NCBI GenBank assembly: GCA_030278955.1
Contig: JAOANR010000014.1
Location: 19,656,068-19,720,067, forward strand
Direction of reading: 5' to 3'
Length of the DNA: 64,000 nucleotides
DNA from: Hygrophila difformis
Lineage: Eukaryota > Streptophyta > Magnoliopsida > Lamiales > Acanthaceae
In this document: one piece after another, positions 53,830-64,000 of the stretch
Layout of the letters: each line of letters begins with the position of its first letter
Position numbering within the stretch: the stretch's first letter is position 1
Made by a program: the position numbers and the translations under genes
Notes under the pieces: model-generated
What the model was told of the DNA's origin: nothing
Database searches by the model: none
Seen by the model: only the letters and a program-made list of their open reading frames with translations

Positions 53830-55040
53830 TTAACTCGCCACGATTGAGTGGAAAATCGGGCCCATTTTTCCAAACAACCCCAGCAGCAGCCCCAAGCACA
53901 AGAATCCAGACAACAAATGACCAAAAATGAAAACCTAACACGCCCCTCCTCAGCTTATTATACTGCAAAAAACTCCAATTTTAAATACGACGAGAAGGGA
54001 TGTTGAGTCTGGAAAAGGGGCTGAACTTTGAACTCTGCAAATACTGACTACACAAGGGGTGGTCTTGTCCTGTTTTCTTTTCTTTCCATCCATCCATGCT
54101 TTTTTAACTTCTCTTTTCTCTCCCGCTTCGCTTCTGTGCTTTATTTAACTTTAGAAAATGGAAATTGGAATGAGGGAATGGGTACGAGCAAGCTTGTTAA
54201 GATCGGGATCCGATCATTTTTGTTTAAAATTAAAACGAAAAGGTTACTTAAATCTCAAATTATAAAATCCTATATAGATCTTATACGTTTAAGAGTGTAT
54301 GATCAAGAGTGTATGATCCTAACATCATAATCGTTTAGAGAGTATGATCACAAGATCTTAATAGAATCATAATCGTTTAACAGAGTATGATCACAAGATC
54401 TTAATATTCTATGATCAGAATCGAGATTTTATATAGATCTTACTAATTTTAAGATATTACAAAAATCGGAATCGTTTTAAAAAGAGAGGTGTGATCGTTA
54501 AAATCATAAAATCTTAAGATCAGAGTCAAAATCTTAACAAAGTACCAAGGATTGAAAAGCAAGAAAGTGAGACCCACATTTTCACCATGTTAACAAATGT
54601 GCCTTAAAGTGGGAGAAATTTTCTAACTTGGCTTAGGGCCCCCACAAGGGATTGTAATGTGGGATCATACTATCATAGTTGAGGAATGAGGAGGACTTCA
54701 GCTTGACTGACTTCTCTTTTTGGCCATCAATTAATTATTTATTGATTGATTGTATGTGCTTCTAATTATCAAAGAAAAAGTAAGGATGGCATGGCAATTG
54801 GCCAGCATGCACAGTTGCACACTACTACTTTTGCATTATTAACCCCAATAATTTCAACCATCCATAGAACTGTATAATTTTTCATGTCACACCTTTTTTT
54901 TTTTTTTTCCTCCCTAAGGAATTTTATTGATCGATAATATGCCAATACATTAAAAGTGTGAATTATGCAAAAGTACACAAAATTAAATGCCTTATGAGCA
55001 ATTAAGTTACGGTCCTAATCATTTACATTCAAGAGATACT
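53830..55040. other. Intergenic DNA upstream of the F-box/kelch gene
   Basis: Carries one GATCTTA-rich repeat (54196-54538) and AT-rich DNA. No gene seen. Confidence 0.55.
54196..54538. mobile_element. GATCTTA-rich element with GTTAAGAT ends
   Basis: Ends GTTAAGATCGGGATCCGATC and, reversed, GTTAAGATTTTGACTCTGATC. Inside, a 46-base unit (CATAATCGTTTAGAGAGTATGATCACAAGATC-like) occurs twice in tandem near 54327 and 54370. Resembles 19651-20151. No target duplication found. Confidence 0.55.
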
Positions 55041-55042
55041 TA

Positions 55043-55291
55043 CTTCTTTTGTCTCTGTTGCTCCATTTGGTTTTTTGATACTGTTCACGGACATTTTGAC
55101 TTAAAGATTTATCATAGTTATACAAGTTAAAATATAGCCAAGTAGGATTTTGTTAGATTCGTATCGTCTTTTAGTTTTTAAATATCAAAGTTTTAAAATT
55201 TTTACTTGTACCAAACTTAAGTGATTAATAATTTAAAATGAGTATTAGAATGCGTAATATGTGGGTCCATAGCAACAAAAGACGGAGGGAG
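55043..55291. mobile_element. Stowaway-like MITE
   Basis: Ends CTTCTTTTGTCTCTGTTGC and, reversed, CTCCCTCCGTCTTTTGTTGC; TA duplicated at 55041-55042 and 55292-55293. Interior is the inverse of the other two copies. Confidence 0.85.
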
Positions 55292-55481
55292 TACAAAATA
55301 TGCCATATTTGACTCTATTGTGCTGAATGGTTGAGGCATTGATATCTTACCATTTATGTTTCAACCATGACTTGGAAAGACGATTTGCAGCTATAACAAT
55401 TAATTGCATAAATTATGGTTGATTGATACATTCCTAAAATGTTGTGTGTGTCATTATGGTGTGATCTACAGTCAAAGTGTA

Positions 55482-56530
55482 GGCATCTGTTAAGGTGCGA
55501 TCATCAAATTTGACTTGATGTACTGCGGTACATCACAACCCTTAATTCAAATTATAAATTGATGGTTGAGATTAACTTGAAGGTTAAAATAGTAAATTTG
55601 CTATTAGTTTTGTAACAAACAATTGCTTGTCGCTGAAAACATACATATATGTTCTTCAGCTCTACTTTTCTTCTACGCATTTCAATATGATCATCCGATC
55701 TTATCTTACTCTCCAATTTGCTTATTTATGGTGCTATATACATATATGTTCATAAGAACATACCTAAAATGTTCCTATTTTGAGTCGCTGAATTGTTGAT
55801 GAAAACGTCGCTGAATTGTTCATGAAAAATTGTTGAATTGTTTCTGGTATCATCGCTGGATTGTTCATGAAAACGTCGCTGAATTGTTTTGGGTGACATA
55901 GCTAAATTATAAATGGTAGCATCGCTGAATTGTTCATGACAGCGTCGCTGAATTCTTCTTGGTGTAGTCGCTGAGTTCTTTTAGGTAGGCTCACTAGCAT
56001 CACTGAATTATTTTTGATAACATCGCTGAATTGTATGTGGTAGCATCGCTGAATTCTACAAGGTAATGTCGCTGAATTCTTTTTGATGTAGTCGCTGAAT
56101 TCTTTTTGTAGGGTCACTGAAATATTTTTGGTAGCATTACTGAAGTAATTTTGGTAACATCGCTGAATTGTATTTGGTTGTGTCGCTGAATTATTCAAGG
56201 TAGTGTCGCTGAATTCTTCAATGTTGAATGCTGGAACATTTTTGATAGCATCACAAAATTATTTTGGGTAACATCGTTGAAATGATATACGTAATAAATT
56301 TGTTACATTATTTAATAAATATTGTTGATCATAAATATAGATTACCAAATATTTGATATGATTTACCAAATATTAAATTGATAACATACTAAATATAGGG
56401 TTATATCTCCCGTTACATATTTTTTAGGCAACTTTACCCTTTTCCATTTACAACCATTGGATTTGAAATCAACGCTCCAGATTTCCGCCTTGATGTACTG
56501 CGGAATCTTCCGCAGCACCATAACTGAACC
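55482..56530 (+). mobile_element. Mutator-like MITE with internal minisatellite, copy A
   Basis: A ten-base duplication tcaaagtgta flanks it (55472-55481, 56531-56540), near the 9-10 bases usual for Mutator. Ends GGCATCTGTTAAGGTGC and, reversed, GGTTCAGTTATGGTGC. Inside the ends lies shared text (gttgagattaacttgaagg), then a long minisatellite. No transposase frame. Confidence 0.85.
55787..56280 (+). repeat. Minisatellite, CGCTGAATT core, inside MITE copy A
   Basis: About twenty units of 20-26 bases with the core (G)TCGCTGAATTNTT followed by variable linkers such as CATGAAAAC, TTGGTAGCA and CAAGGTA. Units alternate in type, giving a loose higher-order pattern. Confidence 0.85.
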
Positions 56531-56629
56531 TCAAAGTGTAATCCTCACCACTGTCCCCCAAACTAGAAACGAGAAGGAGAATAATCGACCCATCAAACAG
56601 GGAATCGGTTGATGAGTGATGAGTATAAA

Positions 56630-56751
56630 GGATAGGTTCTGCACGCAGCTTTTGGGAGTTTTTGAGAGTTTTTGGAAGCTTTTTTTTTTTAAGCAAGTGT
56701 TAAAAATAAGCTACTCCCCCACAACTACAGCTCTGCGTGCAGAACAGACCC
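56630..56751. mobile_element. Short MITE of the GGGTCTGTTCTGCAC family
   Basis: 122 bases. Ends GGATAGGTTCTGCACGCAG and, reversed, GGGTCTGTTCTGCACGCAG; aaa on both sides (56627-56629, 56752-56754). An internally deleted member of the family at 38695. Confidence 0.78.
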
Positions 56752-56754
56752 AAA

Positions 56755-57829
56755 ATGTTGGATCTTAATGCCTCTTCAAAAGAAGGTAACAACAATGTGT
56801 TCTCCGCATAGGACCACTGTAATGACATTCGGAGTTGCAGTGGACGACTGTGAAACCTACACAATTGTTCTCAATATCAAGGTAGATCTTTATGCTATTT
56901 TGTGAAGAAAAAATGGGGTCATATTCTGTCATAAGACATTGCCAACAATAATTACCATATCATAAAGAGGAAACAATATTTGAAGATAATTTGAGCACAT
57001 TGTGACATAGACATACACTTACCACACTTTTCCGAGACCCATATACTTAAAGCAAATGAAATAAGTTACATATAAGATGACAGTGAAGGCGTTACCATAG
57101 AATCCGAGTATACATCATGCAGCATGTTGTAATCCAACACATGGAATCTGTGTATTTAGCATAAATTAGCGTGGAGTTCAGAATGCAGCATGCGTATGGA
57201 GAGAATAAAGCATCTGAAGTTGAAGTTAGCATGTTGGAAGTACTGGGCAGTGAACTATGTATTGTCGACTTCACATGTCATTATCATAGAATGAGAGCAT
57301 TCAACATAAGTCCCTGTGGATTCCAACATATAGAATGCGAGTATTCATCATCAATTAGTTTGGAGTTCAGCACGCAGCATGTGTATGGAGATAATGTACT
57401 ATAGTTGAAGTTGAAAAATGGGAGGCGCGGTGATAGGGAAGCCGGAGACGAGGCGGTGGGATGCCGGGGGGCGATTAGACCATTCCTGCCTAGGGATGAT
57501 GGGGAGATAATGTACCATAGTTGAAAAACTACCACATAATGGAATCATTGATACCAACCTAAAAAAGGCAAACATGCATTAAAATAAAACACACCGCTGG
57601 CCAAATTTTTTTCCAGCATTTTTCCTACAAAATGCAACACATGAGAAGATCCTGATTCCTGATAGAAACTTCTTCGCCTTATGAGAATACCTTATAGGTT
57701 TTCCGAGATTATATTTGCATTTGTTGTGAATTGGGACTACACTTAAATTATCGCACTCATAGTTAGTACTCATTTTTTAAATGGCTAATTTTATTTAATT
57801 ATTATAAAAATGAATAATCATCCTTTATT
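56755..57829. other. Non-coding DNA with a direct repeat of about 85 bases
   Basis: Text near 57130-57215 (CCAACACATGGAATC... AGCGTGGAGTTCAG... GCAGCATGCGTATGGAGA) recurs near 57319-57402 (CCAACATATAGAATG... AGTTTGGAGTTCAG... GCAGCATGTGTATGGAGA), some 190 bases apart. No family recognised; possibly remains of a retroelement LTR or a local duplication. Confidence 0.5.
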
Positions 57830-57928
57830 AGAGGAAATGAGAGAGTATAGGGGGGCGGTGGGAATTAATCTTCAACCTATGACTTAGGAGGCGAAGGGTT
57901 TTAACTTAGTGGCCAAATCCCGCTCCCC
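57830..57928 (-). mobile_element. SINE fragment, minus strand
   Basis: Reversed SINE head: GAGAGTATAGGGGGGCGGTGG, diverged box B complement, then CTTAGTGGCCAAATCCCGC (box A region). The tail half is reduced. Confidence 0.65.
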
Positions 57929-58603
57929 TTTTAAATCACTTATTATTTTTTATATTAATGATGCCTAAGCGTCGGAAAATAGAAGACTAAAAGATTCTAT
58001 AGAAGGAAGAAGAAAGAAGAGGAAAAATTAATACCAAATCTACCATCATACAAACATAGTTTGTAAAGAGGTTAGTCAGAATATCATCCGTAGGAAAAGT
58101 CCAAATTTGTTAAATATAATATCACACACAACAGGCCAACAAACATGATCCCTATTAGCATCTCTAGATACGAGTCAAATTGCATCCAATGAGTTCAAAT
58201 AGCAACATGTAGTCCTCATACTATTAAAGTTTACACATTTTTTTTTTATCCCATGCAATAACGCCAACAACTCGGCCTTCAAATTTTTTAGCCACTCCAA
58301 TCGATCCTTCAAACTCATTAATCCACCGGCCATCACTATACTGAATACAATTGAGTTCCCATCAATATCAAAATGACTAATTTTTTAATGATAGTATGAA
58401 TACAATTTCAAAATAAATAACTAATAACTTTTGAAAGATTCGTAAAACAGTTATCTAAGAGGCAAGAAGTTATTACCCCTTTGTATTCAATTTTTGGTAA
58501 ATAAAGCACAATATTTTTTGGTTAAAGGAGTGGTAAAAGCACTTAGGGTACCTTCAGCATGAGAATACATTCATATATCAATCAATCAATAGATGGTAAT
58601 AAT
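57929..58603. other. Intergenic AT-rich DNA
   Basis: Contains text near 58227-58340 (CCATGCAATAACGCCAACAACTCGGCC...) that recalls the reversed RNase H end of a LINE, but it is too short and broken to call. No gene seen. Confidence 0.4.
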
Positions 58604-58612
58604 TTTGTATTC

Positions 58613-58781
58613 GGGATGAGGACCTAGCCCAAGCGGTTAAGTCTTTTGACTTCCAACGGAAGGTTGGAGGTTCGATTCCCGGCCCCCTATCCCTCCCTTT
58701 AATTCCCCTTTGTAATTGTGTGGCATGGGCTCCCACCACCCATTTCCAGGCCTTCAATGGCTCCTCAAAAAAAAAAAAAAA
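58613..58781 (+). mobile_element. tRNA-derived SINE with poly(A) tail
   Basis: Box A TAGCCCAAGCGG, box B GGTTCGATTCCC, body CCCTATCCCTCCC and GTGTGGCATGGGCTCCCACC, 15-A tail. Target duplication tttgtattc (58604-58612, 58782-58790). Confidence 0.93.
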
Positions 58782-58790
58782 TTTGTATTC

Positions 58791-59231
58791 CCTAGCCCAC
58801 TTTAAAATGGTGTTGGGTAGTAGGAATTGTGCACATTAACATGAATCTCAATATATTCTCAATTACTAAATAGGAATGTATATTGCGTGCGCTTCCCCCG
58901 CCATCTCCGTGATACTCTTCCACGATGCCATCGGGACTCTTTACTCTTCATTGCACTTTCGTTTTCGTTTGAAATGGGCTTCGACATGCCAAAAAAAGAA
59001 CATTACTCCTGTATCATGTACCCACCCACCTCATAACCTCACAGGAATAGTGGAATTATTAAGTAGCATATTAAATGCGACAAGATTCTATTCCAATTTC
59101 CCACCATTCATTCACCTTTTTCTTCAATCCAAATTCCAAATCCAACATAATGTTAGTGGCCAATTAGGCAATTAGCGTCATCAGTACACATCATTTCCCT
59201 CCACCAGTCACCAATTCAGCACCATCCTAAA
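58791..59231. other. Intergenic DNA between SINE and MITE copy B
   Basis: An open frame of 99 codons at 58876-59175 shows no family features and is not called. No other feature seen. Confidence 0.5.
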
Positions 59232-59240
59232 TTGTAAATT

Positions 59241-60234
59241 GGGTTCGGTTATGGTGCAATTGAAAGATCTCAACCGTTCATTTCAAATCCAAGGGTTGTA
59301 AATGAAAAAGATATAATTGTCATAATGAAATCATAACCCTACATATCAAAGATTTGGTATCTAATAATATATGGTAACAAATCTATTAATTGATCATTTC
59401 AGCGATGCTACAAAAAAATAATTCTGTGATGCTATAAAAAATATTGCATGAAGAATTCAACGACCGTGCGTAGCATAATTCAGCGACACAATCAAGAAGA
59501 ATTCAGCGATGCTACAAAAATACAATTCCGCGGTGCAACAAAAAACAATTCAGTGATGCTATCAAAATAATTCAGGGACACTATGTAGAAGTATTCAGCG
59601 ACACTGCCTAGCAGAATTCAGCGATACAATCAAGAAGAATTCAACGATGCTACCAAAATACAATTCTGCGGTGCTACCAAAAACAATTCAGTGATGCTAT
59701 CAAATATATTTCACCGACTATGTATAGGAATTCAGCGACCATACCTAGAAGAATTCAGCGACACTAGCGATAAGAATTCAGCGACTATGCAAAGACGAAT
59801 TCAGCGATGCTACGAAATACAATGCAGCGATAATACCAAAAATAATTCAGCGACGTTTTCATGAACAATTCAACGACTTTATGAAGAACAATTCAGCGAC
59901 TTTTCATCAGCAAATTCAGCGACTCAAATATGAACATTTCGGGTACGTTTTCATGAACAATTCAACAATTTTATTTAAAAACATTTCAGCGCCGTATATC
60001 TATGTATAGCAGCATAATTAAGTAAATTGGAGGGTAATGTAATATCGATCTTTGAAATGCAAAGAAGAAGGGAAGAAGAAGGAAGAAAAAGAACGTTCAT
60101 TCTCAAATAATATAACAAATTTACTATTTTAACCTTCAAGTTAATCTCAACCGTTGATTTACAAAATTAATCAATGGTGGGAATCTGCCGCAGCACATCA
60201 AGTCAAATGACTTGATCGCACCCTAACCAAAACC
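59241..60234 (-). mobile_element. Mutator-like MITE with internal minisatellite, copy B
   Basis: Nine-base duplication ttgtaaatt (59232-59240, 60235-60243). Ends GGGTTCGGTTATGGTGC and, reversed, GGTTTTGGTTAGGGTGCGATC; the reversed right end matches the left end of copy A (GGTGCGATC, then gacttgatgt and ctgcgg). Opposite orientation to copy A. Confidence 0.87.
59398..59990 (-). repeat. Minisatellite, AATTCAGCGA core, inside MITE copy B
   Basis: About 25 units of 20-26 bases with core AATTCAGCGAY followed by TGCTACCAAAA, CACTGCCTAG, ACAATCAAG and similar. A block of about six units near 59508-59635 recurs near 59648-59760, so there is a higher-order period of roughly 130-140 bases. Confidence 0.85.
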
Positions 60235-60243
60235 TTGTAAATT

Positions 60244-60834
60244 CCCCCTAGACCACAAGGACCATAAGAACCACAGAATCAACCCTTAAAAACCGCCTTT
60301 TAAGGACTTGCATGATACATATGTATTGCTTAGGAACTATATGAATGAAAGATAATGGATTCGATTCTTGCTGTGGCACTTACATCACACCTAGGAAGTC
60401 TTGAGGCGAAAGCTCACAGCCTTCACCTCAAAGGATTATTAGATCCAAAAGCAGCAAACACTCCATTCAGGATCCTAGTGATGGGAAAAAAAAAAGGTAA
60501 CAAAATCAGAACAATTTGAAGGTACATCCAAAGTTCAGGTTGAAATCATCTATATAATACAAAATCATCCAAACAAATTCCGGAAGCCTGTGGCAATATA
60601 TATCAAACCATGATCGCCAAAAATATGGCTTATCATCACTCGTACATTTATTCATTTCAAAATTGAATAACAGAAACCAAAGAGAGCCTAGACTACCCCC
60701 AGGCAGGCAGCCATGTACATATTTTATCATGTTTAATTTGAGGACCTTGAAGGTATGAAAGCACTTGATACCGTATCCTAATGCCTGTCAATTGCAAAAT
60801 GTTCCGATTATTGAATGGACAACAAATTTTGCAG
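60244..60834. other. Region downstream of CBR2, including its 3' UTR
   Basis: No feature seen in 60244-60640. The part nearest the stop codon is the likely 3' UTR. Confidence 0.5.
60647..60652 (-). terminator. Possible poly(A) signal of CBR2
   Basis: AATAAA on the minus strand, about 185 bases after the stop codon. Confidence 0.4.
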
Positions 60835-63800
60835 TTAGAATTTGTAAACCATTTCTTCTGTGTATCCAAGTTCCTTAAGTATGCCTGCCAGCTGCCATAA
60901 GAATTGGAGGTGGTGTAAAAAACATACGAATGGTTAGGACAAATTTCCTAACAGACTTGTTCTTTCAAAGAAAAATATGTACCTCCCCTTGCGAATAATC
61001 CTTTGCCTTTTCACCAGATATATGTTTCATCATTCCAGGAGGGCCACAAACCTGGGGAAAAAAATCCAGACATAGCAACGAGATATAATACTAATTAATA
61101 TGTTGGACCAAAGAGAAATTGAACTATAGTGTAGTTTAGCTGAGTAATTTAGTCAAGGTGCATGTTTCTTTAGTCAAAATATGCATATAATACCAATCCA
61201 CCTATGAATCATAAAGCATAAATGATTTTGGAAGCAATTCAATAAGGTGCTTAGATAATCAATTACTAATCAAAAAGCAACAGTTCTAATATTTGTGGCT
61301 AAAATTATAAAATTAAAATAAAATAAATACAGGGAACGATAATAAACTACTATAGCACATCCCTAATATGTCTGTGACGGCACCAAACCCAACCTCCTCC
61401 ACAGAAATGAAATTGACCAAAGCAAAACATAAGAAACCACTTATTGAGAAACATGGAGTCCACTGATATTATAAATCTGATGATGGATGCATGAGTGCAA
61501 ACAGACAACAAAGTCATAGAAAAATGAAGATCTTGAACAAAATGTATGAGTCTTGATTGGTAGAATGAGTGCATCACCATTTACATATTACAGTTAGAGA
61601 TTCATTCAAAACAGAATTTATACAATTGGCAGTCACAGTGTGTAGTGCAAGTACCAGGAATCACAAGATCATGGAAACAACGGTACACACAGAGATTAAA
61701 ATTTTAAATATGCCAAATATCTGGAGATATTTATGGAAATATATGCTGGGATATTTTTGGTCCCCCTCCCCATGGCATAACCCACAGCCAAAAAATTTAT
61801 AAAGTTAATCAAATCTCTACATTTTTCAGTAGCCCAAAAGCTAAAACATCTTTGTACTAATTGTAAAGGAAACTTACAAGGATAACTGTATCATCACTGG
61901 GGCTGGGCAAGCCTTTCACTGCCATTTCCTTTGATATGTATCCCTTACCCCCAACCCAATCCTCTGTAGGGTTGTCAACAGTGTAAAACACCTGTGTTAC
62001 AGAAAAGCAATGTGAGCTAACAAGAAATAAAGAACTGAGAACAGGGAGTAAGGTTGTGGTGATTTTTGTGACACCTTCAGGTTAGGGTTACTGGAAGCAA
62101 GAACATCAAGCTTCTTTTTGAGTAGTATGTCATCAGGTGATACATTAGCATACAGCAGTGAGACCTAAAAGAAAAACTCTTTCTATTAAGTCTGTCGCAG
62201 TGAGAAAATGAGTTTCAGAGAAAATCCAGGGGTAAAACTTATAATAACAATCATCACCACCTCAAGTCAATCCTCAGTTGAAACAGTAGTAGTACTAACA
62301 TTCATTACTTGAATAAAAAATTAAGCAAAAATAATAATAAATTTACATCCACCTGGGTATTATCATTAGGATTCTTAAGGATGGCATCTATTATCTGAAG
62401 CATTGGAGTAATTCCAGTTCCACCTGCAATCTGAAAGCAGATTCTGAAGGGTTAACGGTGAAGGTTGATTAACCTATTTACCGAGCAAGAATCAAATTCC
62501 CAATTAGGAGAAGTAATCTTGAATGGTTTTCCCCAACTATATGGGCATATAATGAGTTCACTATTCATGAGATGCATGGCATCGACGTTGACAAATTGAA
62601 AACTGGTCTTCAGTATATCAATGGGGTAAATGCATTCGTGAGGGAGGCATGGCATGCATCAAGCTATTATATATAGTAATAGATAGGATATATTAATGAA
62701 TAGAGAGGGCCTAGACAACTAGATTGGCAAGGTTATCCTGCCCCATTCCTCGCTTTCGGACTCATTCTTAGACCAGCCTTGGTGACGTGAGATAATATAA
62801 TAGCTAACCCATGCAAACAAATTTCAATTTAACCTTAGCTAGAAAAGATATTAACCCATGCATCATAGACCACTGTTTAAAAAGGCGTTGGTGAGGCGCG
62901 CCTCTACTCGAGGCGGTACAAAGTCGTACAAGAGGCGGCGCCTCTGGTACATGAACAAAAAAGCACGCCTCGCCCATGGTGAGGCGGGCTGAGGCGGACG
63001 CCTCAGGCCCAAAAGTTACTACTATTTCTTTTTTTAAAAAAAGAAAAATTTTAAGATGGGCATTATGGGCTCAAACCTGTCTTCTCATATTTTTTTCTCA
63101 TATTTTTTCCTCTTTGTTGTGTGTGTTTTCGATAGGAAGATGAAGACAAGGATAGCTTATTAGATTTCCGAATAATTATAATTTATATTCCTTATTATTT
63201 ATTTTGAACTTAAGATTTTAAAGACTTATAAAATATTTTAAATTGTTTTGAATTTATATTTTAGATGTTTTAAAAACATTTATATATCTTAATTTTTAAA
63301 AATATATTACATATAATTTGCCTCAATGTTACGCCTCAGACCGCCTCGAGGCTTACGCCTCATAAGGCAGTACAAAATTGTACCGCCTCAAATATCGTAC
63401 TTTAAAACATTGTCATAGACATGAGAACTTGCATCACAGTTACATGCATATCCTTATCATACTCCTTGTCCTAATACCCTTAAATCCACAAAGTTATTTT
63501 CATTTTGCTTCTCTTAAACTACATCAATCCATGCAACAAAAGCCAACTAGAAAAATGTTCTTACCATGCCAATGTGTTTCTTCATATTTGGACTGTACCT
63601 CAACTTTTCAATGGGCCTGGATGATGCCAAACATGGTTGATTAGTAACACGTGAATTACAGCCAATACTATACTATATTACCTTACAAATCAACAATAAA
63701 TGTGAAGTGATGCATCCAATTATCAACTTATATAGCTGAGGTAGTCACCAAATATGGTATCAGAACAAGATGTGCTCAAACCACTGTCAATCAATCGAGA

Positions 63801-64000
63801 AAAATAAGTGTAACATGGTGTGCTTTATAAAAAAGATGTGCCTGCATGTGGGTGAGTAGGTGCATTTGAGCCAGAAGGGAATTAATAAGAGATTCATCTC
63901 CCTATTAATTTTTAAACTTTTGAGCAAGAAGGTTACTCAACACTTACCCTTTCACTTCTACTTCATCTCCAGGCTTTAGACCAGCAAAATGTTGACTCAT
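60835..64000 (-). CDS. CBR2: NADH-cytochrome b5 reductase (mitochondrial CBR2-like), C-terminal part
   Basis: Flavoenzyme passing electrons from NADH through FAD to cytochrome b5; the Arabidopsis relative is mitochondrial. Seven coding exons are visible, all in phase: 64000-63948 (runs off the edge), 63616-63565, 62430-62353, 62164-62075, 61991-61878, 61051-60983, 60891-60835. They give 170 residues plus stop. Visible: HFAGLKPGDEVEVKGP (end of the FAD domain), then the NAD domain with IAGGTGITPMLQ (pyrophosphate loop), VSLLYANVSPDDILLK, FYTVDNPTEDW, the CGPPGMM motif, and the terminal LGYTEEMVYKF. The 5' exons with the targeting peptide lie outside the window. A hAT element sits in the intron between exons 63565 and 62430. 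Distinction from the ER isoform CBR1 rests on sequence recall. Confidence 0.93.
62871..63412. mobile_element. hAT-type non-autonomous element in a CBR2 intron
   Basis: A perfect eight-base duplication tcatagac (62863-62870, 63413-63420). Ends CACTGTTTAAAAAGGCG and, reversed, CAATGTTTTAAAGTACG. Both subterminal regions are rich in GGCG/CGCC units (GAGGCG, CGCCTC), the middle is AT-rich. No transposase frame. Confidence 0.88.

Noticed and set aside
55787..56280. CRISPR-like look of regularly spaced repeats
   Set aside because: Units vary, spacers are short and similar to each other, and the array lies inside a plant MITE; it is a minisatellite.
58227..58340. Possible LINE RNase H end
   Set aside because: Only a short, broken similarity; not enough to call.

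Overview
The window is nuclear DNA of a flowering plant, most likely a eudicot: GT-AG introns, AT-rich intergenic DNA, Ty1-copia elements, plant-type LINEs with a C-terminal RNase H, CACTA, PIF/Harbinger, hAT, Mutator-like and Stowaway elements, tRNA-derived SINEs, and three host genes whose closest recalled relatives are in Arabidopsis. I cannot name the species from the sequence.

Layout. 1-6.8 kb: the 3' half of a broken LINE, split by a 4.5-kb CACTA transposon (TSD tta). 8.5-33.1 kb: matching CACTA termini with a tgc target duplication appear to bracket a 24.6-kb nest holding a nearly full-length decayed LINE (minus strand), a 5'-truncated copia element, an AT-rich stretch with a small chloroplast 23S rRNA fragment, one copia element with both LTRs (plus strand), and one complete but decayed copia element (minus strand, TSD gtagt). 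34.0-36.6 kb: a PIF/Harbinger element that keeps only its Myb/SANT ORF1. 36.75-37.9 kb: a 1.14-kb non-coding LTR element with a tRNA-Met-type primer site and a hammerhead-ribozyme-like motif in its LTR, which I read as a retrozyme. 38.0-41.1 kb: a dense pile of SINEs and nested MITEs.

Host genes occupy the right third: ethanolamine kinase (11 exons, 368 codons plus stop, plus strand, 41,575-48,219); an F-box/kelch protein like SAGL1 (2 coding exons, minus strand, 50,562-53,221); and the 3' part of an NADH-cytochrome b5 reductase like mitochondrial CBR2 (7 visible coding exons, minus strand, 60,835 to beyond the right edge). All three reading frames are intact across the inferred splice sites. 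They work in unrelated processes (phosphatidylethanolamine synthesis, ubiquitin-mediated turnover, electron transfer) and show no operon-like relation. Between and inside them lie MITEs, including a hAT element in a CBR2 intron and two Mutator-like MITEs in opposite orientation that carry internal minisatellites built on an ATTCAGCGA-type core.

All calls come from reading the sequence by eye. Family names and ortholog names rest on recalled motifs, not on searches.
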